From contig NZ_KQ976354.1 of the NCBI RefSeq assembly GCF_000346485.2, forward strand, positions 310,001-374,000: a stretch of 64,000 bases of DNA, read 5' to 3'. The notes beneath the pieces were generated by a model. That model saw only the letters and a list, made by a program, of their open reading frames with translations, had not been told where the DNA came from and searched no databases. The DNA is from Scytonema hofmannii PCC 7110. GTDB lineage: Bacteria; Cyanobacteriota; Cyanobacteriia; Cyanobacteriales; Nostocaceae. Positions 38,799 through 47,021 of the stretch are shown here, piece after piece; the stretch's first letter is position 1; each line of letters starts with the position of its first letter. A program made the position numbers and the translations under genes.

Positions 38799-39461
38799 CT
38801 ACTTAAATGCACCTGTTTCTCTGCTAGGTGCATTATCACATAGATAAATTTGCTTAGAGTTTTCAGGAATGTAAATCCAGTCAAGGTCTTTTAAACGATG
38901 CTTGAGATTACGTTTTGTTACTCCAAGTTCGTGTGCTATTGCATCAAGGTGAGACTCCTTAGTTAAGTCACGTCCCTTGCTTTTCTCTTCTAACTTAGAT
39001 TGAGGCATCAGCAAGCAACTAGCAAAATACTGAGCCTGCCACTCAATCTTTTTAAGCTGTCTGCTCACATTACGGCATAGGAACGGTGGCATATTTACCT
39101 CAATACCTTGCTCTAACCGTTCTACACAAGATCCAAGCACATTGTGGTTGATATGAAGTTCCCAGTGTCCAATCTCATGGGCTAATGTGGATTCTCCGTA
39201 TCCTCCGTGCAGTCCTGGAACATCTTGATTGATAACAATTTCACGTTCTGTAGGTAGGATTAAAGCCGCTATTGGTCCTTGTTCGTCAGGTGGTATGCTG
39301 TCCCAAACAACACCTATATCCAAAAAATCAGCCACACGAGTAGCATCAAAAGGCCATCTTGGAGAGTATTTAGGTGTAGCTTGCATCCGAGCAAGAAGGT
39401 CATTAGCTTGACGCTCAATTTCGCTTTTGGGAATGAATTGATACTGCTTAAATATATTCAA
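38799..39461 (-). CDS. ImmA/IrrE-family metallopeptidase
   Basis: A 220-residue protein with the zinc-protease signature LAHEIGHWELH at about residue 90, plus a downstream FASCLLMPQ segment typical of the COG2856 family. It ends with a helix-turn-helix-like stretch (LDAIAHELGVTKRNLKHRL). Members such as ImmA and IrrE cleave a partner XRE or DdrO repressor after phage- or DNA-damage signals. The gene overlaps the XRE gene upstream by 4 bp, so the two are translated together. It is divergent from the Argonaute-CRISPR gene train. Confidence 0.88.
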   Translation of the reverse strand: MNIFKQYQFIPKSEIERQANDLLARMQATPKYSPRWPFDATRVADFLDIGVVWDSIPPDEQGPIAALILPTEREIVINQDVPGLHGGYGESTLAHEIGHWELHINHNVLGSCVERLEQGIEVNMPPFLCRNVSRQLKKIEWQAQYFASCLLMPQSKLEEKSKGRDLTKESHLDAIAHELGVTKRNLKHRLKDLDWIYIPENSKQIYLCDNAPSRETGAFK

Positions 39462-39832
39462 TTTGGCTTCTCCTGCTGATCTGATTGTGTCGCATCCCGA
39501 AGAAGCTTTTTAGCAAAATCAGGGTTTTCCTGCATTCTGCGTAGCAAAGCAGGTACTTGTTTGTTATAAGTCTTAAGAAGTTCACCAAAAATTTTCTCAT
39601 CATCGCTTGTGATTCGACCAGCTAAATACATTAGCTCCTCTTCACGTTCGGTTAAATCAAGGGTTAGCACTAACAACTGAATGACCTCTTTACTAGGAGG
39701 ATACGCGGCATGGTCGTTCTCCAGTTTGGACAGGTAGGTGTAATCTACATCTACTAACTTCGCCAGCTCGCGCTGACTGTATCCCTTGTCCTTACGGGCT
39801 TGACGAATAACTTTGCCAAAAGTCTGACTCAC
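39458..39832 (-). CDS. XRE-family repressor
   Basis: A 124-residue regulator. Residues about 8-62 form an XRE helix-turn-helix (RQARKDKGYSQRELAKLVDV and YTYLSKLENDHAAYPP). The C-terminal half is charged and helical, a plausible dimerisation region and cleavage target for the overlapping ImmA/IrrE-like protease. Its promoter region contains one of two matching palindromes (39868-39886). The second (39910-39928) lies next to the start of the divergent nuclease-Argonaute genes. Autoregulation and control of the defence genes are therefore likely, by analogy with ImmR/ImmA pairs of integrative elements. Confidence 0.85.
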   Translation of the reverse strand: MSQTFGKVIRQARKDKGYSQRELAKLVDVDYTYLSKLENDHAAYPPSKEVIQLLVLTLDLTEREEELMYLAGRITSDDEKIFGELLKTYNKQVPALLRRMQENPDFAKKLLRDATQSDQQEKPN

Positions 39833-39855
39833 TGTTTTTTCCTACTTAGCTATAA

Positions 39856-39885
39856 ATCATATCAGGGGTTGACTTTCTTAGTCAA
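39856..39885 (-). promoter_or_regulatory. Predicted promoter of the XRE-ImmA operon
   Basis: On the minus strand TTGACT (complement of 39880-39885) and TATGAT (complement of 39856-39861) are 18 bp apart. The -35 box lies inside the left palindromic operator, so binding there would block the promoter. Confidence 0.55.
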
Positions 39886-39886
39886 C
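39868..39886. promoter_or_regulatory. Palindromic operator 1
   Basis: GTTGACT-TTCTT-AGTCAAC: perfect 7-bp arms spaced by 5 bp. The arms are identical to those of operator 2; centres are 42 bp apart, about four helical turns. Confidence 0.8.
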
Positions 39887-39909
39887 ATAAGTTAGCGTTT
39901 GAATAACGG

Positions 39910-39928
39910 GTTGACTAAGGTAGTCAAC
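39910..39928. promoter_or_regulatory. Palindromic operator 2
   Basis: GTTGACT-AAGGT-AGTCAAC: perfect 7-bp arms spaced by 5 bp, ending 50 bp before the preferred start of the Cas4-like nuclease gene. The TTGACT inside it could be the -35 box of the plus-strand promoter; no clear -10 was seen. Confidence 0.8.
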
Positions 39929-39978
39929 AAACGAATTGAACACTGACTATGGTGCATCAAGACATTGGAGGAAAGAAA

Positions 39979-40800
39979 ATGCCAACTCATTGGCTACCGT
40001 TTGCTAGTTACAACCTCTGGTTACAATTCGCTCCACCAGTAGGGCAAGAGCGTTGGCATTGTGATATGAAGCGGGGCTTTACTAAGGCTCGTAAAAAAGA
40101 ACCATCTGTTGCAGCACTCTTGGCTACGGACACGACACCTCAACGGATTGGTCTATTGGCACAACGGGGAGTTTACGAATTTCATCAAGACCCCCTAATA
40201 TTGTATAGCAGCGATGCTGTTGCGAAAGTGGCAGAAATTCTGCAATTGAACCAAGAGTTAGGGGTCGTTCAGGAGCGAGTGATTTCTATCCTGAAAAACT
40301 ACCATTCCAATCCTATTCTCTTAGGGAAGAACATTATCAAGTTGAGCCGAGGCGACGAGGGGTTTCCAGAACCGATTTTAATTGAGCAGGGTAATTATCA
40401 ATTCAACTTATTCGCTGCCATTGACTGCATTTTTGAAGAGCAAGATGGCACACTGCACATCTTGGATTTTAAGACTGGTCAAACTGACTTTGACAAACGA
40501 CAAGCTTATGTTTACTTGCTAGCAGCGAGCTTTCTTGACCCTAGCCAACCAACTGTAGCATCATTTTACAACTTGGAAAATGGGAAGTGGTCTGAGTCCA
40601 TCACTGCAACAGTGAGTCAGTTAAATGCCTTTCAAATTGAACTGGCGCGGATATCCCAACAACATCAGAAAGATTTGCGACATTACAGGCATTCTCCATC
40701 TGAATTTAGCCGAATTTTTCCTCCCAATCCAAGCATTAACTGCCAATACTGCCCATTCAATTCAATTTGTGAGTTTTCTGAACTTGAGGTTTCTGCATGA
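39979..40800 (+). CDS. Cas4-like PD-(D/E)XK nuclease
   Basis: A 273-residue nuclease. The ATG at 39979 is chosen because GGAGGA (39967-39972) lies six bases upstream; an ATG at 39949 would add ten residues. The catalytic core shows an Asp strand (FAAIDCIF), the D-x-K motif (ILDFKTG) and the following RQAYVYLLA helix. A C-terminal [10 protein letters not shown] plus an N-terminal Cys (ERWHCD) could hold an iron-sulfur cluster, as in Cas4 and AddB. It overlaps the Argonaute gene by ATGA, so translational coupling is expected. It may trim or generate DNA for the Argonaute, or guide material for either system. It is distinct from the Cas4 part of the Cas4-Cas1 fusion downstream. Confidence 0.82.
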   Translation: MPTHWLPFASYNLWLQFAPPVGQERWHCDMKRGFTKARKKEPSVAALLATDTTPQRIGLLAQRGVYEFHQDPLILYSSDAVAKVAEILQLNQELGVVQERVISILKNYHSNPILLGKNIIKLSRGDEGFPEPILIEQGNYQFNLFAAIDCIFEEQDGTLHILDFKTGQTDFDKRQAYVYLLAASFLDPSQPTVASFYNLENGKWSESITATVSQLNAFQIELARISQQHQKDLRHYRHSPSEFSRIFPPNPSINCQYCPFNSICEFSELEVSA

Positions 40801-43037
40801 CTGTTGCCCCTGTTGTTGTTTCTCAAGCTCCAACATTTTTAAGCGAAATTTTTCCGATCAACAACTCTCAACCCAATTTGATGTGCTTTAGGCTGACTCC
40901 AGAAGTTGAACGACAGGATGGCAATCGTTTAGGCTTCCGTTTTAGTCGTAAGTTCCCTGAGATTGTTGTTACCTGGCACAGTGGATATTTTTTTGTTTTA
41001 GCTAAACCAGGTCAGTCCATGCCTAGTCAAGATGAGTGGCGAAAAGCAATCTTGGAAATTCAAGAGGAATTGAAAGAAGATATTGGCGATCGCTATTACT
41101 CAATTCAATGGGTACGTCAGCCACACGCAACACCTTTAATCCTTGCCCAGCTTGCTATTCAAGTATTAAAAGTAAATCGCCCCTTTACACCTGTAACCGT
41201 TTGGGCGGAGTGTGGGGTAAAAGTCATACGAGAACCTGATTTTTGGGCAGAAACTGTTGAATTGCCAGAAGGTTTAAAGCCTGCTCTGACTTTAACGATT
41301 CACAGCAGTATTGTATCCAGGGGTGATTTGGCTGACTTTTTGGAAAATCACCCCTATCGCCAAGATCCAGAGAAGCTTTTGATTGGTTTGAAAGTTCAAG
41401 AAATTGAACGGGGTAGTAACTGTACTATTACTGGAATTGTTGGAACAGTTGGGGAACACAGAGAAGAACTGAAAGAGAAGGCAACTGGTGCAATTAGTCA
41501 CCAAAAACTAGAGGAAGCACCCGACGATCAACCCCTCGTTGCTGTGCAGTTTGGCAAGAACAAAAAGCAGTTTTATTATCCACTTGTGGCTTTGCGTCCC
41601 AGCGTGACCGCCCAAACATCTGACCAATTGCAAGTTAAATACGGAGAGTTACTCAAGGCAACTAAAATTAGTCACTCCAGCCGACAGCAACTTTTAATTG
41701 AATATAAAACCGAAGCAGGAATTGCTCTAGCCGCCTATGGATTTCAGTTAGGGCGTAGTATCAACAGCCGCGATTACCCAACATCATTTTGGCAACTGCC
41801 AGTAGCGATTGAGCAAACCCCACTTCTTTTTGGTAAAGGAGTTAGAGGAATTAGAGGAGAAGTTCTTAAGGGACTCTCTAAAGGTGGTGTTTACAAGCGT
41901 CATGATGATTATCGTGAACCATCAAGAGTCATTCGCATTGCCGCTTTGAAGCTTTGCGATTTGAAGGTAGGTAAGTTTTTAGAGGAAATTCGGCAAAGAT
42001 TGAAAATCTACGGATTTGAAAGTGAAATTGTGCATAAAAAAGAGTTACCTCAGTTAAGTGGCGCTGAAGCCAGAGCCGAACTGGAGAAAGCTATTAATGA
42101 ATTGGAGACAACTGTTAATGAATTAATGACTGTTCCAACTGACATCTTTTTGACGTTTCTGCCAGAAATTGACCGCAGTGCTGATAACGACGATGGCGGT
42201 AGTTTATATCAACGGGTATACTCGCAGTTACTCAGACGCGGAATTGCTAGCCAGGTAATTTATTCTGATACATTGAGCAGTGTTGACCACCGACAAATTC
42301 TTAATCAGGTGATTCCTGGGATTTTGGCAAAGTTAGGGAATTTGCCTTTCGTTCTGGCTGAACCTTTAGAGATTGCTGACTATTTTATTGGGTTAGACAT
42401 CTCCAGAGAGTCTAAGGAAAAGCTACCAGGAACTCTGAATGCCTGTGCAAGCGTGCGTCTCTATGATAGACAGGGGAAGTTTATTCGTTATCGGTTGGAA
42501 GATGCTTTGATTCCAGGTGAAGAAATCCCCCAACGGCTTTTAGAAACATTGCTTCCAGCAGTTGAACTAAGAGGCAAAACTGTTTTAATTTACCGAGATG
42601 GCTTTTTTTGCGGTCAAGAAGTTGAGCATTTACTGGAATGGGCTAGAGCAATTAACTCAAAATTTATTTTAGTGGAGTGCAAAAAGTCTGGCATTCCCAG
42701 GCTTTACAACTTAAATGAACAAAAAATTGTGACTTCCCCAAAAAAAGGGTTGGCACTTCGTTTATCATCCCGTGAAGCGGTTCTGGTAACAACTAAGGTT
42801 TCAGATCGGGTAGGTTTGGCTCGTCCTTTGCGTTTGACAGTGCATGAAGAAGGACACCAAGTCTCAATTGAAAGTGTTCTAGAAACTACTCTAAAACTGA
42901 CATTGCTGCATCATGGGGCGTTACAGACCCCTCGGTTGCCAATGCCCCTCTATGGAGCAGATCGCATGGCTTATTTGCGGTTGAATGGGATTTATCCTAC
43001 GAGTATGCTGTCAGGCGATCGCCAATTTTGGCTGTAG
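40797..43037 (+). CDS. Long prokaryotic Argonaute with catalytic DEDD tetrad
   Basis: A 746-residue protein with the layout of a long pAgo. N-terminal and linker regions come first, then a PAZ-like middle and a MID domain ([15 protein letters not shown], then [17 protein letters not shown]). A C-terminal PIWI domain spans about 510-746. Catalytic residues are visible: Asp534 in FIGLDISR, a glutamate finger at Glu575 or 576 (PGEEIPQ), Asp601 in VLIYRDGFF and Asp722 in [11 protein letters not shown]. The protein ends with GDRQFWL, as many pAgos do. It should be an active guide-directed nuclease; the guide and target nucleic acids cannot be read from sequence. It follows the Cas4-like nuclease with ATGA overlap, inside a CRISPR-Cas gene train, an arrangement reminiscent of Marinitoga Argonaute. 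Confidence 0.88.
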   Translation: MTVAPVVVSQAPTFLSEIFPINNSQPNLMCFRLTPEVERQDGNRLGFRFSRKFPEIVVTWHSGYFFVLAKPGQSMPSQDEWRKAILEIQEELKEDIGDRYYSIQWVRQPHATPLILAQLAIQVLKVNRPFTPVTVWAECGVKVIREPDFWAETVELPEGLKPALTLTIHSSIVSRGDLADFLENHPYRQDPEKLLIGLKVQEIERGSNCTITGIVGTVGEHREELKEKATGAISHQKLEEAPDDQPLVAVQFGKNKKQFYYPLVALRPSVTAQTSDQLQVKYGELLKATKISHSSRQQLLIEYKTEAGIALAAYGFQLGRSINSRDYPTSFWQLPVAIEQTPLLFGKGVRGIRGEVLKGLSKGGVYKRHDDYREPSRVIRIAALKLCDLKVGKFLEEIRQRLKIYGFESEIVHKKELPQLSGAEARAELEKAINELETTVNELMTVPTDIFLTFLPEIDRSADNDDGGSLYQRVYSQLLRRGIASQVIYSDTLSSVDHRQILNQVIPGILAKLGNLPFVLAEPLEIADYFIGLDISRESKEKLPGTLNACASVRLYDRQGKFIRYRLEDALIPGEEIPQRLLETLLPAVELRGKTVLIYRDGFFCGQEVEHLLEWARAINSKFILVECKKSGIPRLYNLNEQKIVTSPKKGLALRLSSREAVLVTTKVSDRVGLARPLRLTVHEEGHQVSIESVLETTLKLTLLHHGALQTPRLPMPLYGADRMAYLRLNGIYPTSMLSGDRQFWL

Positions 43038-43049
43038 AGAACCCCCATT

Positions 43050-43197
43050 GCTCCAATCTACAGGGGTAGACTTATGTCCCGCCATTGAGAAAGACTACTA
43101 TCGTGGCAAAGGGGCGATTGTCAAAAGTTCGTCAGAACTGTTGCAGTTGGTGAAAGAAGAATTGGAAAAGATGAAAAATAATGACCTTTTGTCGTAG
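43050..43197 (+). pseudogene. Protein-like fragment after Argonaute
   Basis: About 48 codons reading LQSTGVDLCPAIEKDYYRGK and then a helical tail (SSELLQLVKEELEKM). It overlaps no other gene in a convincing way. The frame opens upstream to an ATG at 42985 inside the Argonaute gene, but the first residues from there do not look like a protein. It may be the 3' end of a lost gene or a small gene with a TTG start. Family unknown. Confidence 0.35.
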
Positions 43198-43318
43198 GAG
43201 TGCAAGTCGTAATGATAGGATTTCAGTGCAGACAACAGTTGCCTTTGATTTTCTTACACGGGCATCAACCTGTGCGGGAGTTGAGCAATTCGTTGGTAAG
43301 TCTAGAACCGATAAGTAC

Positions 43319-43385
43319 GAAACCTGTTGCCACCTCTGATGCCGTCGTCAGGCGTTTAGTACCCCTTATATCCACAACAGGTTTC
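43319..43385 (+). repeat. Inverted repeat presenting a CRISPR-repeat-like element
   Basis: GAAACCTGTTG (43319-43329) and CAACAGGTTTC (43375-43385) are exact inverse copies. Between them 43331-43363 resembles the array repeat: CCTCTGATGCCGT, then a CGTC insertion, then AGGCGTTTAGTACC. The GCC/GGC stem typical of the repeat is kept. In RNA this would be a long hairpin with the repeat-like unit in its head. Confidence 0.6.
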
Positions 43386-43450
43386 TTCATTAATTCTCTA
43401 CCATCTATGTTAGTAGGTAAATCTAGAAAAGCATGGTAGAGTAAAAAAAA

Positions 43451-43476
43451 CTTCGGTCACCAATTTGGAGCCGAAG
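43451..43476 (+). other. Hairpin upstream of the small Cys-rich ORF
   Basis: CTTCGG (43451-43456) pairs with CCGAAG (43471-43476), with an inner CCA/TGG. It could be an attenuator or translation-control element, because the ORF starts 35 bp later. No T-run follows. Confidence 0.4.
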
Positions 43477-43510
43477 GACACACAATTATGTCAATGAAAA
43501 CGGGGCTAAA

Positions 43511-43759
43511 GTGTCCCCGCAATACCCGTATGACTGCTTGAACTGTTCAAATCAGTGTTCTAGCTATTCATCCAGCCTAGAATTGGGACTACGTGGTGGC
43601 AAACAGTTAGCACAGTATTACCTGGAACTGGTGAAAATGCACCTGCCTTTCCACAATATGTTTGCCGATACCAGGAATCTACTACAAACTGACGCACAAA
43701 GAGATAGAGAACGCCGTGAAATAGAAGAGTACAGCAAGAAGTTCCCTAAGCGATGGTAA
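43511..43759 (+). CDS. Small Cys-containing protein in the CRISPR gene train, unknown
   Basis: An 82-residue ORF with a GTG start. The N-terminus has three clustered cysteines (YDCLNCSNQCSSYSSS), a possible metal site. The C-terminal half is helical and charged (ADTRNLLQTDAQRDRERREI). It lies between the Argonaute and cas6 in the same direction. No family was recognised and the start has no strong ribosome binding site. It could be a conserved accessory protein or a chance ORF. The Cys spacing and the protein-like composition favour a real gene. Confidence 0.45.
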   Translation: MSPQYPYDCLNCSNQCSSYSSSLELGLRGGKQLAQYYLELVKMHLPFHNMFADTRNLLQTDAQRDRERREIEEYSKKFPKRW

Positions 43760-44113
43760 GGTAGCCATCTGTTTATTAACTTAACTGGGGTAACATTTAG
43801 CACCCCAGCTTGTCCTTCTATTGTATCAATACTCAACTTACTCAGCTAATTCGAGCGTACACAAGATTTTGGGTTTGATGACTGTAAGTAAGTCGGTGAG
43901 AAAAAACCAAACGATGTAACGAAAAGTAAAATCTCTGTATTTGGTTCGTAGTAGCGCTATGGCTGACGCCACGCGGCGCGAACAGCGCGCTCATCGCTAC
44001 TACAAACCATGATTATTAACACCGACTTAGTTAATGACACAAAAGGTTTTACCACTTAGAGTGGAAAGCTAAAAGGTTAAAGAAGTTTTTCGCTGTTGAC
44101 TTCTCCATTTACC
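43760..44113. other. Spacer before cas6 with a palindromic element
   Basis: 354 bp without a gene. The only notable content is the palindromic element at 43942-44009. A cas6 promoter probably lies after it, but no clear boxes were seen. Confidence 0.4.
43942..44009. repeat. 68-bp palindromic element (MITE/REP-like)
   Basis: Arms TGGTTCGTAGTAGCG (43942-43956) and CGCTACTACAAACCA (43995-44009) match at 14 of 15 positions. They enclose a GC-rich middle containing CGCGGCGCG. It is inserted between the Argonaute module and cas6. Confidence 0.65.
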
Positions 44114-44767
44114 ATGAATAACATCATCAATTTGTCTTTTCCTGCGATCGGCACAGAGTTACCCGCAGATCACAACCATCGCCTCTGTGCAGCATTATGT
44201 AACAAATTACCGCATTTACACGGTCTGGAAGGGCTGGCTATCAACACAATTACAGGTATTCCTGACAAACAGGGCAAAATAAAACTTACGCACCAATCAA
44301 GGTTGCTTTTACGGCTACCTGTTGAGGCGATCGCCCAAGTTTACTCACTCACAGGTCAAACTTTAGATGTAGGTGGCTACAGCATTCAATTGGGTAACCC
44401 GGAACTTCAGACGTTAAAATCTGTAGATACTCTTAAAGCAAGACTAGTCACTATTAAGGGTTATACCGCACCAGAACTATTTTTGGGCGCGGCTTATCGC
44501 CAATTACAAGAATTAGGCATCAACGCTAACATCGGTATTCTTGCCAATGATAAAGGGGAACCCAAACGTCTGACACTCAAAATTAGAAAGTACACCATTG
44601 TTGGTTTCAGTGTGGTTGTTTCTGACCTGAGTTCAGATGATTCGATAAAGCTACAAGTTCACGGCTTAGGTGGTAAACGCCGTCTAGGTTGTGGTGTTTT
44701 CTATCCTACTGTTGCAGTATCTCAACGCCAAGGGGGCAATCGCCATGCTGAAACAGCTATTAGCTAA
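44114..44767 (+). CDS. cas6: Cas6 endoribonuclease (Myxan type)
   Basis: A 217-residue protein starting at the ATG in ACCATGAATAACATC. The N-terminal strand MNNIINLSFPAIG and an HLHGL segment begin a RAMP fold. The glycine-rich loop near the C-terminus (VHGLGGKRRLGCGVFYP) is the hallmark of Cas6. His residues in the first 50 positions (HNHRL, PHLHG) could be catalytic. It cuts the precursor of the array at the base of the repeat hairpin. Its 3' end overlaps the cas3 start by 23 bp. Confidence 0.85.
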   Translation: MNNIINLSFPAIGTELPADHNHRLCAALCNKLPHLHGLEGLAINTITGIPDKQGKIKLTHQSRLLLRLPVEAIAQVYSLTGQTLDVGGYSIQLGNPELQTLKSVDTLKARLVTIKGYTAPELFLGAAYRQLQELGINANIGILANDKGEPKRLTLKIRKYTIVGFSVVVSDLSSDDSIKLQVHGLGGKRRLGCGVFYPTVAVSQRQGGNRHAETAIS

Positions 44768-47021
44768 AAGACCTAAAACAGATGGGACAAAGCTCTCCTT
44801 GAAGCAGCATTTAATTGATACAGATGACGCTGCATTGGCTATTTTTAAAGGTCGAATGCTGCAAAACTGGTGCCGATTTTTTCGAGTGCGCGATCCACAG
44901 AAATTCCTAATTCATCTCCGGATTGCTGCTTTGTTCCACGATATGGGGAAAGCAAATGCAGAGTTTTACGCAGCTGTTCAAGGTAGTCGGGAAAAGCAAA
45001 CTTTACGCCATGAATGGTTTAGCGCTTTCATTTTGCACCTACCTAAGGTCAGAAATTGGTTAGCAACAAGTGGGTTAGATTTAGAGGTTATTACTGCTGC
45101 GGTACTGTGTCACCACTTACAAGCCCATCCTAAAGAATGGGGAAAACCTCGCACTTTGGTAAAGCAAGTTGAATTGTACTTGACTCATCCAGAGGTTACC
45201 GACATTTTGGAAAAGATTGCTCAACTTGCTGGTGTTGAAAATTTACCGGAGTTACCACAACAGTGGGTTGCAGGGAATGTGTTTTGGAATCAGGTTTATC
45301 AAGATGCCAACGATGTTGGTGATGACTTTTTTATAGATATCCAAGACGATGATGAACAGCATAATGAACGGCGTTCCCTTCTACTGGCTGTGAAGGCGGG
45401 AGTTATTGCAGCTGATTCCGTAGCTTCTGCCATGTTTCGGGAAAAAGATTATACCATGCAGCAGTGGCTTGACAAGCATCTTCATCAAAGGGCAATTACA
45501 TCAGAGGAAATAGAAACTAAAATTCTCCAACCTCGTTATCGCCAAATTGAGAAAAAGTCAGGAAACACATTTGAGCTAAGACCTTTTCAAGAAAAGGCTA
45601 AAGATTTAGGCGATCGCGTTCTTCTTCTCAGTGCTTGTGGCTCGGGCAAGACTATCTTTGGATATAAGTGGCATCAGTCAGTACTCAGCCGTCACCAAGT
45701 TGGTCATCTTATATTTCTCTACCCAACCCGTGGCACGGCTACGGAAGGATTTAAGGATTATGTCTCTTCAGCACCAGAGTCAGATGCAAGCCTTTTAACT
45801 GGGACAGCTAGTTATGAGTTGCAAGAAATCGCTCAAAATCCCACAGAGTCTACCCAAGGCAAAGACTACACGACTGACGAGCGGCTTTTTGCATTGGGCT
45901 TCTGGGGTAAACGTTTCTTTTCCGCCACGGTAGATCAATTTCTTTCCTTTCTTACCCATAGCTACAGTGGTTTGTGTTTGCTACCAGTTTTGGCTGACTC
46001 AGTGGTGGTTATTGATGAAGTTCACAGTTTCTCTAAAGATATGTTTGATAACCTCATAAGCTTCCTTCAGCATTTTGATATTCCCGTGCTGTGCATGACT
46101 GCTACTCTACCAAAATCGCGACGACAACAACTAGAAAAGGTAGGGTTAAAAGTGTTTGCCTCCGATGCAGACGAGGAATTAACCAAAGTAGAACAACAGC
46201 CTCGGTATCTCATAGAAAAAACTGATTTTCAAACTGCCTTTCAACGAGCAATAGAAGCATATCAGCAAGACAAATGTATCTTGTGGGTTGTCAATACCGT
46301 TGACCGTTGCCGTGAGACAGCCGCAGATCTGGAGCAAGAACTAGGTGTCAATGTCCTCACTTACCACAGTCGCTTCAGGCTAATGGACAGGCAAGAGCAG
46401 CATAAAGCAACTGTTGCAGCATTTGCTTTTAATAGGGGTCAACGTCAGCCTGTCATTGCTGTGACGACCCAAGTTTGTGAAATGTCACTTGACCTAGATG
46501 CGGATGTCTTAATCTCTGAATTAGCACCAATTTCATCACTGGTTCAACGGTTTGGTCGTTCTAATCGGTCTTCAGAGCGTCAAAAAACGTTTCGCTCTCA
46601 AATCTTAGTCTACGAACCTCCAAACATTAGACCTTACAAAGATGACGAACTTAAGGCAGCACAAAGGTTTATGACTGAAGTGATTGGTGAAGTCAGCCAG
46701 TGGAAGTTAGCAGTAGAACTAGAGCGGTATTCACCAGGAGAACGATTTGCGGATGGAGGCAGCAGCTTTGTTCATGGCGGTTACTGGGCATTTTCTCAGC
46801 CGTTCCGAGATACTGATGACTATTCAATGAATGCTTTGCTAGATAGTGACCTCAATGCAGTTAAGGAACTGATTAAAAAACGTAAATTTTATGACCAGTA
46901 TGTGTTGCCAGTGCCAAAAAAATTCGCTCTTCCGGAAGATCGCCGCCCAGAGTGGATACCAAATTATATGGCAATTGCCGATCGCCAATTCTATTGTCCA
47001 AAAAGGGGGTTTGGAGAGTGA
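44745..47021 (+). CDS. cas3: Cas3 HD nuclease-helicase
   Basis: A 758-residue protein from the ATG at 44745, preceded by AGGGGG. An N-terminal HD nuclease shows LFHDMGKAN (His65-Asp66), LRHEWFSAF and LCHHLQAHP. A superfamily 2 helicase follows, with Walker A SACGSGKT (about 296-303), DEVH box VVVIDEVHSF, motif III MTATLP, the VCEMSLDLDADV segment and motif VI QRFGRSNR. In type I systems it is recruited by the Cascade complex to nick and degrade target DNA. All visible motifs are intact. It overlaps cas8 by GTGA. Confidence 0.93.
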   Translation: MLKQLLAKRPKTDGTKLSLKQHLIDTDDAALAIFKGRMLQNWCRFFRVRDPQKFLIHLRIAALFHDMGKANAEFYAAVQGSREKQTLRHEWFSAFILHLPKVRNWLATSGLDLEVITAAVLCHHLQAHPKEWGKPRTLVKQVELYLTHPEVTDILEKIAQLAGVENLPELPQQWVAGNVFWNQVYQDANDVGDDFFIDIQDDDEQHNERRSLLLAVKAGVIAADSVASAMFREKDYTMQQWLDKHLHQRAITSEEIETKILQPRYRQIEKKSGNTFELRPFQEKAKDLGDRVLLLSACGSGKTIFGYKWHQSVLSRHQVGHLIFLYPTRGTATEGFKDYVSSAPESDASLLTGTASYELQEIAQNPTESTQGKDYTTDERLFALGFWGKRFFSATVDQFLSFLTHSYSGLCLLPVLADSVVVIDEVHSFSKDMFDNLISFLQHFDIPVLCMTATLPKSRRQQLEKVGLKVFASDADEELTKVEQQPRYLIEKTDFQTAFQRAIEAYQQDKCILWVVNTVDRCRETAADLEQELGVNVLTYHSRFRLMDRQEQHKATVAAFAFNRGQRQPVIAVTTQVCEMSLDLDADVLISELAPISSLVQRFGRSNRSSERQKTFRSQILVYEPPNIRPYKDDELKAAQRFMTEVIGEVSQWKLAVELERYSPGERFADGGSSFVHGGYWAFSQPFRDTDDYSMNALLDSDLNAVKELIKKRKFYDQYVLPVPKKFALPEDRRPEWIPNYMAIADRQFYCPKRGFGE

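Larger units (their letters stand above)
43038..43510. other. Structured non-coding stretch between Argonaute and the small Cys-rich ORF
   Basis: Three things are visible. First, a frame at about 43050-43197 reads TGVDLCPAIEKDYYRGKGA and ends KMKNNDLLS without a good start (see separate entry). Second, an 11-bp inverted repeat encloses a degenerate CRISPR repeat (43319-43385). Third, a hairpin CTTCGG/CCGAAG lies at 43451-43476. Two similar blocks, GTTGGTAAGTCTAGAA (about 43292) and GTAGGTAAATCTAGAA (about 43411), frame the inverted repeat. Confidence 0.5.

Noticed and set aside
43200-43439. 79-codon ORF after the Argonaute
   Set aside because: It crosses the inverted repeat and the CRISPR-like unit; the composition is not protein-like and there is no conserved motif.
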